In this document: piece after piece, positions 35,343-44,298 of the stretch
How positions within the stretch are numbered: position 1 is the stretch's first letter
How the letters are laid out: every line of letters begins with the position of its first letter
Source: an uncultured Lachnospiraceae bacterium
Lineage (GTDB): Bacteria > Bacillota > Clostridia > Lachnospirales > Lachnospiraceae
Length of the DNA stretch: 64,000 nt
Direction: 5' to 3'
Assembly: GCA_910576975.1 (NCBI GenBank)
Contig: CAJTJY010000003.1
Span: 70,218-134,217, forward strand
Made by a program: the position numbers and the translations under genes
Notes under the pieces: model-generated
What the model was told of the DNA's origin: nothing
Database searches by the model: none
Seen by the model: the letters and a program-made list of their open reading frames with translations, nothing else

Positions 35343-36701
35343 ATGGCAAAAAGTGTGACAAAAGATATGACGCAAGGTTCTCCCATCCGCTTAATTTTAC
35401 AGTTCTGCATCCCGTTATTTTTTGGAATGCTGTTTCAGCAGTTTTATAATATGATGGATACCATTATCGTGGGGAAGTTCTTGGGAGTCCAGGCGCTTGC
35501 CTCTGTGGGAGCGACTGGTTCGATTAACTTCATGGTGATTGGATTCTGCATGGGCGTGTGTAATGGCTTTGCAATCCCGGTGGCGCAGCAGTTTGGGGCA
35601 GGAGACTATCATAATTTAAGGAAATACGTGGCAAACAGCGCTTGGCTTGCAATTGCTTTTGCAGGATTCATGACGGCGGCGGTCTGCGTGTTGTGCCGTC
35701 AGATTCTGAAATGGATGAATACGCCGGCGGATATCATGGAGGGCGCTTATTCCTATATATTTGTGATATTTCTTGGGATTCCGGTTATTTACTTGTATAA
35801 CCTGCTTTCTGGCATTATACGCTCTCTGGGGGACAGTAAAAGCCCATTGTTCTTCTTAGTGCTTTCTTCTGGGCTGAATATCATACTGGATCTGACATTG
35901 ATTTTGATCTTTGACATGGGAGTGGCAGGAGCTGCATGGGCGACCGTGATCTCTCAGGCTGTCTCTGGCATCGCCTGTTTGATCTATATCATGCTTCGTT
36001 TTGATATTTTAAAGATTTCCAAGGAGGAATGGCGCGTGGACGGCAGATGCGTGGGCACGCTCTGCAATATGGGAATTCCGATGGGTCTGCAGTATTCGAT
36101 CACGGCGATTGGAAGCGTCATTCTTCAGACGGCGGTGAATGGCATTGGCTCTATGGCTGTAGCTGCAGTGGCAGCCGGGGCGAAGATCGGGATGTTTTTT
36201 TGCTGTCCTTTTGATGCCATGGGTTCTACGATGGCAACTTATGCCGGACAGAACGTAGGCGCTGGAAAGCTGGACCGTGTTTCAAAGGGAGTGAAGTCCA
36301 CCTGCCTGCTGGGCTTGGGCTATTCTCTGATCGCCGCTTTGATACTGGGGCTGTTTGGCGGAACGATTGCGCTTTTTTTTGTGGACGCTGGCGAGACGGA
36401 GATTATCCGCCATGTAACCTGGTTCCTCTGGGGAAATGTTGCGTTCTTTTTCCCGCTTGCCTTAGTGAATATTGTGCGCTTTACGATACAAGGGCTGGGC
36501 TTTAGCAAGTTTGCAATTCTGGCGGGAGTGGCGGAGATGGCGGCTCGCTGCCTGGTAGCGCTTATATTTGTGCCAGAATTTGGGTATCTGGCAGTTTGCT
36601 TTGCTAGTCCGGTGGCGTGGATTTTTGCAGATTTATTCTTGGTTCCAGCATATATGCATGTGATGAAAAAATTGCAAAAAATGAAGTTGCGGTCCGTGTA
36701 A
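35343..36701 (+). CDS. MATE-family multidrug efflux transporter
   Basis: Twelve-helix membrane antiporter of 452 residues with two MatE repeats. The N-terminal part contains GSPIRLILQFCIPLFFG and the GVQALASVGATGSINF segment typical of the DinF/NorM-like group. It exports cationic drugs or metabolites by ion exchange. GAAAGGAAG precedes the ATG at 35343; a GTG at 35334 is less likely. Its leader holds a consensus promoter followed by a terminator, which suggests expression is switched by readthrough. Confidence 0.93.
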   Translation: MAKSVTKDMTQGSPIRLILQFCIPLFFGMLFQQFYNMMDTIIVGKFLGVQALASVGATGSINFMVIGFCMGVCNGFAIPVAQQFGAGDYHNLRKYVANSAWLAIAFAGFMTAAVCVLCRQILKWMNTPADIMEGAYSYIFVIFLGIPVIYLYNLLSGIIRSLGDSKSPLFFLVLSSGLNIILDLTLILIFDMGVAGAAWATVISQAVSGIACLIYIMLRFDILKISKEEWRVDGRCVGTLCNMGIPMGLQYSITAIGSVILQTAVNGIGSMAVAAVAAGAKIGMFFCCPFDAMGSTMATYAGQNVGAGKLDRVSKGVKSTCLLGLGYSLIAALILGLFGGTIALFFVDAGETEIIRHVTWFLWGNVAFFFPLALVNIVRFTIQGLGFSKFAILAGVAEMAARCLVALIFVPEFGYLAVCFASPVAWIFADLFLVPAYMHVMKKLQKMKLRSV

Positions 36702-36766
36702 TTCCAGATATTGCCAAATTATATCAAATTTTAATGAATCTTTAAGAAATTTTTTGTAAAGAAAGG

Positions 36767-36796
36767 TTGATTTTTTCTATACATTCATCATATGAT
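36767..36796 (+). promoter_or_regulatory. Possible promoter of the deacetylase gene
   Basis: TTGATT (36767-36772), an 18-bp spacer and TATGAT (36791-36796), 47 bp before the start codon. An overlapping TAGAAT lies a few bases on. Confidence 0.4.
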
Positions 36797-36842
36797 AGAA
36801 TAACAAAAGAATTGTATTACAAAGGGTAAGGGAGAAAGCAAG

Positions 36843-38360
36843 ATGGAAAAGCATCAAGATACTTCGAAAAGAACCATGAGCAGGAGAAAGCAAAAAAGAT
36901 ATATGCAGAGACGGCTGATGATTACGTTTTTTACATTATTGTTTATGACTGCGGCAGGCATGTTGGCGGCGGCATGTGTGTTAAAGAACGAGAATGATGC
37001 CGGCAGCGGAAAGAAAGATACCTTAGAGGCAAGCGCCAAACCCGCAGACGAGGAAAAAGACGCACAAGGTCAGACTGAGAAACCGGAGCCAGAACCAGAT
37101 TCAGAACCGCAGCAAAAAGTGCAATCTGAAGATATGCGCACTGCAGTGATCGCTCAGGCAGATCTTTTGGCGGCAGGATATGACTATGACGGCGCAGTCG
37201 AGATGGTAAAAAGTTATCAGGGATACGAACAAGATTCTGAGATGACGGCAAAGATTGCGGATTATGAAGCAAAAAAGGCATCATGCGTCCCGGTGGATAT
37301 AGACAAAGTGACCCATGTATTTTATCATTCCCTGGTAGTGGATCCAGAGCTTTGCTTTGCCAACCAGGAGACTGACCCTCAGGCTGTGGGCAATAACCAA
37401 TGGATGACCACGATTGAGGAATTTAATAAAATTACCCAGTCCATGTATGATCGTGGCTATGTGTTGGTGGACCTTCATGACCTGGTGGAAGAGACTACCG
37501 ATGAGAATGGAATAGTGCATTTCAAAAAGGGGACGATCATGCTTCCGCCGGATAAGAAAGCCTTTGTCTTATCTATTGACGACTTGTCCTATTATCACAG
37601 TTATGATGGATATGGATATGCTTCTAAGATGGTGATCGATGAAAACGGAAAGCCCAAATGCGAATACATACAGCGGGATGGGACCACTGTGGTGGGTGAC
37701 TTTGACGTGATTCCTCTGATGGATAAATTTCTTGAAGAACATCCAGACGCCTCTTATAAGGGCGCAAAGGGAACCATTGCTCTAACCGGATATAACGGCA
37801 TTCTGGGTTATCGTACAGACATCAGCTATCAGACGGTGCCCGATGATATCAATCAGGATAAGAAAAAATGGCTGCAGGAACACCCGGATTTTGATCTTGA
37901 TACCGAGCGTGCCAATGCCAAGGCTGTAGCAGACGCCATCAAGGCGGACGGTTGGAAATTTGCCAGCCATACTTGGGGGCATCTGAAAGTAGGAGAGGCG
38001 TCGATGGAACGGATTCAGACAGACACCCAGAAATGGAAAGAAAATGTAGAACCTTTGGTAGGGGCTACCGATACCATAATTTTTGCCCATGGACAGGATT
38101 TGGCGGAATGGGTTACTGGATATACGCCGGACAATGCTAAGTTTAATTACTTAAAGGAGCAGGGATTTAATTATTTTTGCAATGTAGATTCGAAACAGTA
38201 CAGTGTGCAGATCGAGGATAATTACTTCCGCCAGGGCCGCAGGAACCTGGATGGTTATCGTATTTATTTTAATACGACTGGGGAGATGGACAGTGTCAGT
38301 GATTTGTTTAATGCTTCGGATGTGATCGACCCCAAAAGGCCCCCGGTAAAGCATCTATAA
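36843..38360 (+). CDS. Membrane-anchored polysaccharide deacetylase-like protein
   Basis: Surface protein of 505 residues with a basic start and one membrane helix (about 26-47), then a Glu/Pro/Lys-rich linker (about 50-95) and a short helical region. The catalytic domain begins near residue 155. The deacetylase (NodB) fold is supported by the metal Asp pair in VLSIDDLSYY and by the SHTWGHLK metal His pair. The family removes acetyl groups from wall or other polysaccharides; the exact substrate is unknown. The domain has long inserts compared with plain NodB enzymes. The gene stands alone with a strong hairpin behind it. Confidence 0.83.
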   Translation: MEKHQDTSKRTMSRRKQKRYMQRRLMITFFTLLFMTAAGMLAAACVLKNENDAGSGKKDTLEASAKPADEEKDAQGQTEKPEPEPDSEPQQKVQSEDMRTAVIAQADLLAAGYDYDGAVEMVKSYQGYEQDSEMTAKIADYEAKKASCVPVDIDKVTHVFYHSLVVDPELCFANQETDPQAVGNNQWMTTIEEFNKITQSMYDRGYVLVDLHDLVEETTDENGIVHFKKGTIMLPPDKKAFVLSIDDLSYYHSYDGYGYASKMVIDENGKPKCEYIQRDGTTVVGDFDVIPLMDKFLEEHPDASYKGAKGTIALTGYNGILGYRTDISYQTVPDDINQDKKKWLQEHPDFDLDTERANAKAVADAIKADGWKFASHTWGHLKVGEASMERIQTDTQKWKENVEPLVGATDTIIFAHGQDLAEWVTGYTPDNAKFNYLKEQGFNYFCNVDSKQYSVQIEDNYFRQGRRNLDGYRIYFNTTGEMDSVSDLFNASDVIDPKRPPVKHL

Positions 38361-38384
38361 GACGTTGGCTATACGGGATTTTTT

Positions 38385-38430
38385 CGGGGCTGTCGCACGA
38401 ATATATTCACTTGTTCGTGCGACAGCCCCG
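38385..38430. repeat. Perfect 17-bp-stem hairpin (repeat family copy 2)
   Basis: GGGGCTGTCGCACGAA (38386-38401) and TTCGTGCGACAGCCCC (38414-38429) are perfect inverted arms, extended by one C-G pair, around a 12-base loop containing TATATTCA. The left arm resembles 48699-48722 and 10606-10625. It may also act as a terminator for the deacetylase gene and for the convergent small gene. Confidence 0.8.
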
Positions 38431-38479
38431 TATCTTGTTTTGATCCTTTGGTGCGAACCATCTATTTTGTCCGTTTGCT

Positions 38480-38632
38480 TTAGGATTCGCCTTCTTTGAC
38501 GATCTTCTCCAAAACCTGAATTAAGTCTTGGAGGGTGTTCAAGCGAACGTTACGTTCTAGAATACAATCCTTTAACTCTGGGGACAAAGATTCAAATTTT
38601 TCCTGCAGGGCAGGCGCTACATAGGATGCCAT
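38480..38632 (-). CDS. Small conserved-looking protein, function unknown
   Basis: A 50-residue protein on the minus strand. I start it at the ATG at 38630-38632 because AGAGGTGATTTT precedes it, an excellent ribosome site; the longer frame would begin inside that site. The sequence MASYVAPALQEKFESLSPEL is followed by a second amphipathic helix (NTLQDLIQVLEKIVKEG), so it is probably all-helical and soluble, with no cysteine pair or membrane segment. I do not recognise the family. Confidence 0.7.
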   Translation of the reverse strand: MASYVAPALQEKFESLSPELKDCILERNVRLNTLQDLIQVLEKIVKEGES

Positions 38633-38728
38633 AAAATCACCTCTTTGACAGTATGTGAAAGAAAACCTCATTTTATGCAGAATTTTTAAGTTTTGGCGCT
38701 GTTACTTCAGATAAAATTTGAAGAATGG

Positions 38729-38757
38729 TTGTTTTCAAGAAAGGAAAGTATTATAAT
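38729..38757 (+). promoter_or_regulatory. Promoter of the NYN-domain gene
   Basis: TTGTTT (38729-38734), a 17-bp spacer and TATAAT (38752-38757), 39 bp before the ATG. Confidence 0.65.
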
Positions 38758-38796
38758 TGATTTCAGAAAAAGAGCCGATCAGGAAAGGAACAGTAC

Positions 38797-39603
38797 ATGA
38801 AAGACGAGAACAAATACGCTCTGTTGATTGATGCAGAGAATGTATCATCAAAATATATTGAAATCGTAACAAAGGAAGCGCAGACATTGGGGAATGTGAC
38901 GATCCGCAGGATTTATGGTGACTGGACGGCAAGCGCTAAAAATTCCTGGAAGGATTCTCTCTTGGAGAACTCCTTGTCGCCGATTCAGCAGTATAGCTAT
39001 ACTGTGGGAAAGAACTCTTCGGATTCAGCAATGATTATTGACGCCATGGACATATTGTATACCAATGACGTGGATGGTTTCATCATTGTATCCTCGGACA
39101 GTGATTTTACAAAGCTGGCAATGCGGTTGCGGGAGTCTGGCAAACGAGTGATTGGGATGGGAGAGAGCAAGACGCCCAAGCCGTTTGTCAGAGCGTGTGA
39201 ACAATTTAAAACTTTGGACGTGTTGTATAAAAATCATCACCCTGATCAAAAATCCAGTTTGCCGGAGCGGACCAGGAAGCAGGAAATCCGGTGCGTGCCG
39301 ACGGAAAAAGCTCTGCCCAAAGAGCAGCAGCCGAAAGATGCGCAGCCGATTACCAATCTTCGCGCTATCAAGGACACGGTGATTTCCTTGCTGGATGAGA
39401 ATTCAGATGAGGACGGGTGGATGTATTTGTCAGAGCTGGGAAACATGATCCAGAAAATGTATTCTGATTTTGATTGCCGCAATTATGGGTTTCACAAATT
39501 TGGAAAGCTGATTGAGTCGTTTCCAGAACTTCAGACTAGGAAAGATGATTCCAGCAATGGGATTACAAAGATTGTGCTGGTGCGCAAACGCGAGGAATGG
39601 TAG
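38797..39603 (+). CDS. NYN (PIN-like) ribonuclease domain protein with OST-HTH/LOTUS domain
   Basis: A 268-residue cytosolic protein. The N-terminal NYN domain (about 5-140) has the acidic residues expected of the fold: Asp in ALLIDAEN, SSDSAMIIDAMD and VSSDSDFTKL, which form a metal-dependent nuclease site in the family. A charged linker follows, then a C-terminal OST-HTH/LOTUS-type domain (about 190-268) associated with RNA binding. GGAAAGGAACAGTAC precedes the start. By family it would cleave or bind structured RNA, but its targets are unknown. It stands alone between a small gene and tRNA-Leu. Confidence 0.88.
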   Translation: MKDENKYALLIDAENVSSKYIEIVTKEAQTLGNVTIRRIYGDWTASAKNSWKDSLLENSLSPIQQYSYTVGKNSSDSAMIIDAMDILYTNDVDGFIIVSSDSDFTKLAMRLRESGKRVIGMGESKTPKPFVRACEQFKTLDVLYKNHHPDQKSSLPERTRKQEIRCVPTEKALPKEQQPKDAQPITNLRAIKDTVISLLDENSDEDGWMYLSELGNMIQKMYSDFDCRNYGFHKFGKLIESFPELQTRKDDSSNGITKIVLVRKREEW

Positions 39604-39748
39604 TTCTGAAATATGGCTGCAAAAGCCTGTGACTGGCATCTCAGATCATCAGGGGACGGGATATTTGACTTGACAGCAGCAGAGGAATTAAAAATAGAAG
39701 GTTTATCAGGAACGATTTTGTGGATTATTAAAAATATTAAAAAAGGTG

Positions 39749-39777
39749 TTGACAAATTTTGCTTCTATGTATATAAT
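39749..39777 (+). promoter_or_regulatory. Perfect consensus promoter of tRNA-Leu
   Basis: TTGACA (39749-39754), 17 bp, TATAAT (39772-39777). The transcript starts about 44 bases before the mature tRNA 5' end. Confidence 0.9.
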
Positions 39778-39827
39778 AGCTATTGTGAGTTCTACAGAAT
39801 AGAAAAGATTTGTGGAACTACATAATT

Positions 39828-39911
39828 GCAGGAGTGGCGGAATTGGCAGACGCGCAGGCTTCAGGTGCCTGTGGTAGCAATATCGTGTGGGTTCAAGTCC
39901 CATCTCCTGCA
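39828..39911 (+). tRNA. tRNA-Leu(CAG)
   Basis: A class II tRNA of 84 nt. The acceptor stem is GCAGGAG/CTCCTGC, the anticodon arm CAGGC-TTCAGGT-GCCTG gives anticodon CAG, there is a long variable arm, and the T arm contains GGTTCAAGTCC. The 3' CCA is not encoded. A consensus promoter and a strong terminator flank it. Confidence 0.96.
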
Positions 39912-39920
39912 TCAATAGAG

Positions 39921-39949
39921 AGCTGTTGCTAATGCAACAGCTTTTTTTC
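39921..39949 (+). terminator. Terminator after tRNA-Leu
   Basis: AGCTGTTGC and GCAACAGCT form a perfect 9-bp stem with a TAAT loop, followed by seven T. Confidence 0.95.
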
Positions 39950-40046
39950 TCCTATAAGGATTAGAGTGACAAAGGGTTTGAATATCCCGAAAGATTGAGA
40001 GGCAGGGGAGCTAAAGTGGGATGGCCCGCTTTGCTCTTGAATGATA

Positions 40047-40081
40047 CCAGGGTCGAATTAGCATTTGTAATTTGACCCTGG
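40047..40081 (+). promoter_or_regulatory. Hairpin upstream of the aldo/keto reductase gene
   Basis: CCAGGGTC (40047-40054) pairs with GACCCTGG (40074-40081), and AATTA pairs with TAATT inside it, about 13 paired bases in all. It has no T run. It lies 44 bp before the start codon, so it may shape the mRNA leader. Confidence 0.5.
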
Positions 40082-40125
40082 CATTATCTCTATCGAAAAT
40101 TGCACAGTTTTGGAAGGAGGTTGTG

Positions 40126-41304
40126 ATGTTATATAGGACAAATGCGCGCAATCAGCAGCAGCTATCCATTTTAGGCTACGGATGTCTGCGTTATTCCCGC
40201 AAAGGGACAAGCATTGATCAGGCAAAAGCGGAGCAGGAGATGCGGATTGCCATCGAGCACGGCGTCAACTATTTTGATACGGCGTATACTTATGGCGGAA
40301 GCGAGGCATGTCTGGGGAAGTTCTTAGCAAAAGGTTATCGTGACAAAGTGAATATTGCAACGAAGCTTCCCCATTATTATGTGAAGGCGCAAGGAGACAT
40401 GGAACGGTATTTCCAAGAACAGTTAGAACGGTTGCAGACGGATCATGTAGAATATTATCTGATGCATATGCTCAACGATATTGCTGCTTGGGAACGTCTC
40501 AAAGAATTGGGGATTACAGAGTGGATTGCAAAAAAGAAAGAAAAAGAGCAGATTATGAATATTGGATTTTCTTTTCATGGCAATACCAATAATTTCCTGA
40601 AAATTTTAGAGGCTTATGACTGGGATTTCTGCCAGATTCAATATAATTATATGGATGAACATTCTCAGGCAGGCAGAAAGGGCCTTATGCGGGCGCATGA
40701 GAAAGGGATGCCTGTGATCATCATGGAGCCTTTGCGGGGCGGACGTCTGGTACAGGGCTTGCCAAAGACCGCCGTCAGGCTCTTAGAACGGCAAAATCCA
40801 AAGCGCAGCCCGGCAGAGTGGGGGCTGCGCTGGTTGTGGAACCAGCCAGAAGTGACAGTCGTGTTGTCAGGGATGAATGATGCTGCGCAGGTCGAAGAGA
40901 ATGTGCGCATTGCTTCTGAGGCAGATGCGGGATGCATGAATGAGCATGACTTGGAAGTGATAGAACAGGTAAAAGGAGAAATCAACCGTTATATGAAGGT
41001 TCCATGTACGGGCTGCGCCTATTGCATGCCCTGTCCGGCGGGCGTGGATATTCCGGGATGTTTTTCTGCATATAATGCCAGGTATACGGATAGCTGGTAC
41101 CAGGGGATGAAAACATATTTGATGTGCACCTCTCTGAAAACGAATCCTACAAATGCTTCCAAATGTATAAAATGCGGCAAATGCGAACAGCATTGCCCCC
41201 AGGGCATTTCTATTCGAAAGGAATTGCAGCAAGTGAAAAAAAAGATGGAAAATCCTGCTTACCACATTGCAAGGGCAGTGTCAAAACGGATTGGAAACTA
41301 TTGA
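40126..41304 (+). CDS. Aldo/keto reductase with C-terminal ferredoxin-type Fe-S domain
   Basis: Cytosolic oxidoreductase of 392 residues. An aldo/keto reductase barrel (about 1-290) has FDTAYTYGGSE with the catalytic Asp and Tyr and KLPHYYV with the Lys. A C-terminal domain carries CTGCAYCMPCPAGV and CIKCGKCEQHCPQGI, cysteine sets for two [4Fe-4S] clusters. This fused form is common in anaerobes and may exchange electrons with ferredoxin. GGAAGGAGG precedes the ATG at 40126; the TTG at 40072 lies in the hairpin and is rejected. Substrate unknown. Confidence 0.92.
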   Translation: MLYRTNARNQQQLSILGYGCLRYSRKGTSIDQAKAEQEMRIAIEHGVNYFDTAYTYGGSEACLGKFLAKGYRDKVNIATKLPHYYVKAQGDMERYFQEQLERLQTDHVEYYLMHMLNDIAAWERLKELGITEWIAKKKEKEQIMNIGFSFHGNTNNFLKILEAYDWDFCQIQYNYMDEHSQAGRKGLMRAHEKGMPVIIMEPLRGGRLVQGLPKTAVRLLERQNPKRSPAEWGLRWLWNQPEVTVVLSGMNDAAQVEENVRIASEADAGCMNEHDLEVIEQVKGEINRYMKVPCTGCAYCMPCPAGVDIPGCFSAYNARYTDSWYQGMKTYLMCTSLKTNPTNASKCIKCGKCEQHCPQGISIRKELQQVKKKMENPAYHIARAVSKRIGNY

Positions 41305-41412
41305 TCGATGTAAAAATCTGCGGTTTTTTAGAAAAAATAAAGGAAATGGAGCATTAATACGGAATATATATATCAGAGATTACAAGACATTCTTAAGCAG
41401 AGGTGAGAAAGA

Positions 41413-42420
41413 ATGCACATCAGAGAAAATATGGAACAACTGGAACAGCGGTATTTAAGCCCGTATGCCACGCTCAGTCAGAATTCCAGGGGGCGTGACA
41501 GAAATGAGCCTCCCTGCGATATTCGTCCCGTGTTTCAGCGTGACAGGGACAGGATTTTGCATTGCAAGGCGTTTCGCCGCTTAAAGCATAAGACGCAGGT
41601 GTTTCTAACGCCTAGAGGAGATCATTATCGTACCCGACTGACCCATACCCTGGAGGTTTCCCAGAATGCCCGCACGATAGCCAAGGCGCTGCGGCTCAAT
41701 GAAGATTTGGTGGAGGCAATTGCTCTTGGGCATGATTTGGGACATACTCCCTTTGGGCATTCTGGAGAACATATGTTAAATGAGATTTGTGAAGAGGGAT
41801 TTAAACACAACGAACAAAGCGTGCGCATCGTGGAAGAGCTTGAAAAGAATGGGAAAGGACTCAATCTGACATGGGAGGTGCGCGATGGCATTCTCAACCA
41901 TCAGACTAGCCTTATGCCTGCCACTTTGGAGGGGAAAATTGTTCGCCTTTCTGATAAGATTGCATATATTAATCATGATATTGACGATGCGATACGAGCA
42001 AAAGTTCTGCGTGAGGAGGACATTCCGAGGGCATACAGGGAAATCCTGGGGACTACCTCCAGGAAGCGCCTGGATACCTTGATTCACAATATAGTTTCAA
42101 ACAGCTTTGAAAAAGACGATATCTGCATGTCGAACGAGGTGGAGCAGGCAATGCAGGGGCTTCGTAAGTTTATGTTCCAGAATGTATATCAGAATCCCAA
42201 GGCGAAACGTGAGGAAGAGCGGGCGAAAGAACTCTTAAACAGGCTGTTTTATTATTATGCGGCACATATAGATTTGCTTCCCGAGTGGTATCTTGAGAAA
42301 ATGGAACAGGGAGAAGCGAAAGAGCGCATCGTGTGCGATTACATAGCAGGCATGACGGATCAATATGCCATTGCCAAGTTTGAAGAATATTTCATGCCCA
42401 AGGCATGGCAGGTGAATTGA
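41413..42420 (+). CDS. dgt: dGTP triphosphohydrolase-like HD-domain protein
   Basis: Cytosolic HD-domain phosphohydrolase of 335 residues that removes triphosphate from dGTP or related dNTPs. The N-terminal RDRILHCKAFRRLKHKTQVF motif is typical of the family, and the metal-binding HD set lies in RLTHTLEV and GHDLGHTPFGH. AGAGGTGAG precedes the start. It heads the conserved Firmicute run dgt-dnaG-rpoD with 12 bp to dnaG. Confidence 0.94.
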   Translation: MHIRENMEQLEQRYLSPYATLSQNSRGRDRNEPPCDIRPVFQRDRDRILHCKAFRRLKHKTQVFLTPRGDHYRTRLTHTLEVSQNARTIAKALRLNEDLVEAIALGHDLGHTPFGHSGEHMLNEICEEGFKHNEQSVRIVEELEKNGKGLNLTWEVRDGILNHQTSLMPATLEGKIVRLSDKIAYINHDIDDAIRAKVLREEDIPRAYREILGTTSRKRLDTLIHNIVSNSFEKDDICMSNEVEQAMQGLRKFMFQNVYQNPKAKREEERAKELLNRLFYYYAAHIDLLPEWYLEKMEQGEAKERIVCDYIAGMTDQYAIAKFEEYFMPKAWQVN

Positions 42421-42432
42421 AAGGAGATTTTG

Positions 42433-44208
42433 ATGCCATTTTATTCCGATGAACTGATCGAAGAAGTGCGTTCGGCCAATGACATTGTGGATGTTATTTC
42501 CAATTATGTCCGTTTAACAAAAAAGGGCGGCAATTATATGGGCTTATGTCCGTTCCACAATGAAAAGACCCCTTCTTTTTCGGTGTCTCAGAGCAAGCAG
42601 ATGTTTTACTGCTTTGGCTGCGGAGCCGGCGGCAACGTCATTACCTTTCTGATGCAGTATGAAAATGATACGTTTCAGGAGGCGCTACAAACACTGGCGC
42701 AGAAGGCCGGGATAGAGTTGCCGAAGCAGGAATTGTCGTCGAAAGCAAGACGTGAAGCGGACAAGCGGGCGAGAATCATGGAAATCAATAAGGCGTCGGC
42801 AAAATACTTCTACGCCCAGCTTCGCATGGAACAGGGCAAGCGGGGAATGCAATATTTTGTAAACCGGGGCTTAAGCCAGGATACCTTGAAGAAGTTCGGG
42901 CTGGGGTATTCTAACAAGTTCAGCGACGATTTATATCAGTATTTGCGCAAACAGGGATATGAAGATTCCATTTTAAAAGATTCTGGCGTAGTCGCCATTG
43001 ACGAACGGCGGGGAGGGCATGACAAATTTTGGAACCGTATCATGTTTCCTATTATGGACGCCAATAACCGCGTGATCGGCTTTGGAGGCAGAGTGATGGG
43101 AGAAGGGGAGCCCAAATATCTCAATTCTCCCGAGACGCCTGTATTTGATAAAAGCCGCAGTCTTTACGGCTTACATTTGGCAAAAAGTTCCAGAAAGCCC
43201 TACATCCTGTTGTGCGAGGGATACATGGATGTGATTGCGCTTCACCAGGCAGGTTTTGACAATGCGGTGGCGTCTTTGGGAACGGCGTTTACGCCAGGTC
43301 ATGCCAATCTGCTCAAACGATATACGAAAGAGGTTTATTGCACCTTTGACAGTGACGGCGCCGGAATCAAGGCCGCTCTGCGCGCCATCCCCATTCTCAA
43401 AGAAGCGGGCATTACTGCTAAGATCGTGAAGATGAAGCCTTATAAGGATCCAGACGAATTGATCCGGGCGGAAGGGGCGGAGGCGTATCAGAAGCGGATT
43501 GAAGAGGCGCAGAACAGCTTTCTATTTGAAGTTGAAGTGCTGCAGCAGCAGTATGATATGAAAGATCCAGAAAGCAAGACGGCTTTTTATAGTGCTGTCG
43601 CCAGGAAGATTTTGGAATTTGAAGAAGAATTAGAACGGGAAAATTACATAGAGTCAGTCGCGCAAAAGTACCAGGTCGGCTTTGAGAATCTTAGGAAGCT
43701 GGTACTGCATCAGGGGTCGAGAATAGGAGCCGCCAGTAAGAGTCGTCCTCTGAAATCCGGCGTTCAGGAAAAGAAAAAGAAAGAGAAAGAGAATGGCATG
43801 AAACAGTCTCAGAAGCTGATGCTGACCTGGCTGGTTGAGGATCCAACGCTGTTTGACAAGATAAAGCCGTATCTGGGACCCGAGGATTTTACTGAGCAGT
43901 TATACCGGCAGGCAGCGGAAATATTGTTTGCTCAGTGTCAGGAGGGCAGTCTGAATCCTGCAGGGATCATCAGCATGTTTACAGATGAAGAACAGCAAAG
44001 AGAAATTGCCAGCCTCTTTAATGCCAGCCTCAAAGAGATCACCACGCCGCAGAAACAGCAGAAAGCTTTACAGGAGACGATTATCCGGCTCAAAGAGAAC
44101 AGCATCAGCTACCGCTCGAAGCATTTGGACCCTGCAGATATGGAAGGGCTGCAGAGACTGGTGGCAGATAAGAGGAACATGCAAAAGCTTTTTCACATCA
44201 AATTTTAA
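42433..44208 (+). CDS. dnaG: DNA primase
   Basis: Makes RNA primers at the replication fork; 591 residues. The N-terminal zinc-binding domain (CPFHNEKTPSFSV, then FYCFGCGAGG) is followed by the catalytic TOPRIM core (LCEGYMDVIALHQAG, FDSDGAG, YKDPDEL) and a C-terminal helicase-interaction domain after a Lys/Glu-rich linker (about 440-460). AAGGAG precedes ATG 42433. It lies within the macromolecular synthesis operon with rpoD downstream. Confidence 0.97.
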   Translation: MPFYSDELIEEVRSANDIVDVISNYVRLTKKGGNYMGLCPFHNEKTPSFSVSQSKQMFYCFGCGAGGNVITFLMQYENDTFQEALQTLAQKAGIELPKQELSSKARREADKRARIMEINKASAKYFYAQLRMEQGKRGMQYFVNRGLSQDTLKKFGLGYSNKFSDDLYQYLRKQGYEDSILKDSGVVAIDERRGGHDKFWNRIMFPIMDANNRVIGFGGRVMGEGEPKYLNSPETPVFDKSRSLYGLHLAKSSRKPYILLCEGYMDVIALHQAGFDNAVASLGTAFTPGHANLLKRYTKEVYCTFDSDGAGIKAALRAIPILKEAGITAKIVKMKPYKDPDELIRAEGAEAYQKRIEEAQNSFLFEVEVLQQQYDMKDPESKTAFYSAVARKILEFEEELERENYIESVAQKYQVGFENLRKLVLHQGSRIGAASKSRPLKSGVQEKKKKEKENGMKQSQKLMLTWLVEDPTLFDKIKPYLGPEDFTEQLYRQAAEILFAQCQEGSLNPAGIISMFTDEEQQREIASLFNASLKEITTPQKQQKALQETIIRLKENSISYRSKHLDPADMEGLQRLVADKRNMQKLFHIKF

Positions 44209-44298
44209 AAGGCAAAGGTTGCTCTTTTAAGATGCGAATCCGTATAAAGATACCAAATAAGGACAAAATATTAACAACGAGTGGAAGGAAGAAACGAA

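Noticed and set aside
39613..39825. 70-residue plus-strand frame before tRNA-Leu
   Set aside because: No ribosome site, and it runs through the tRNA-Leu promoter.
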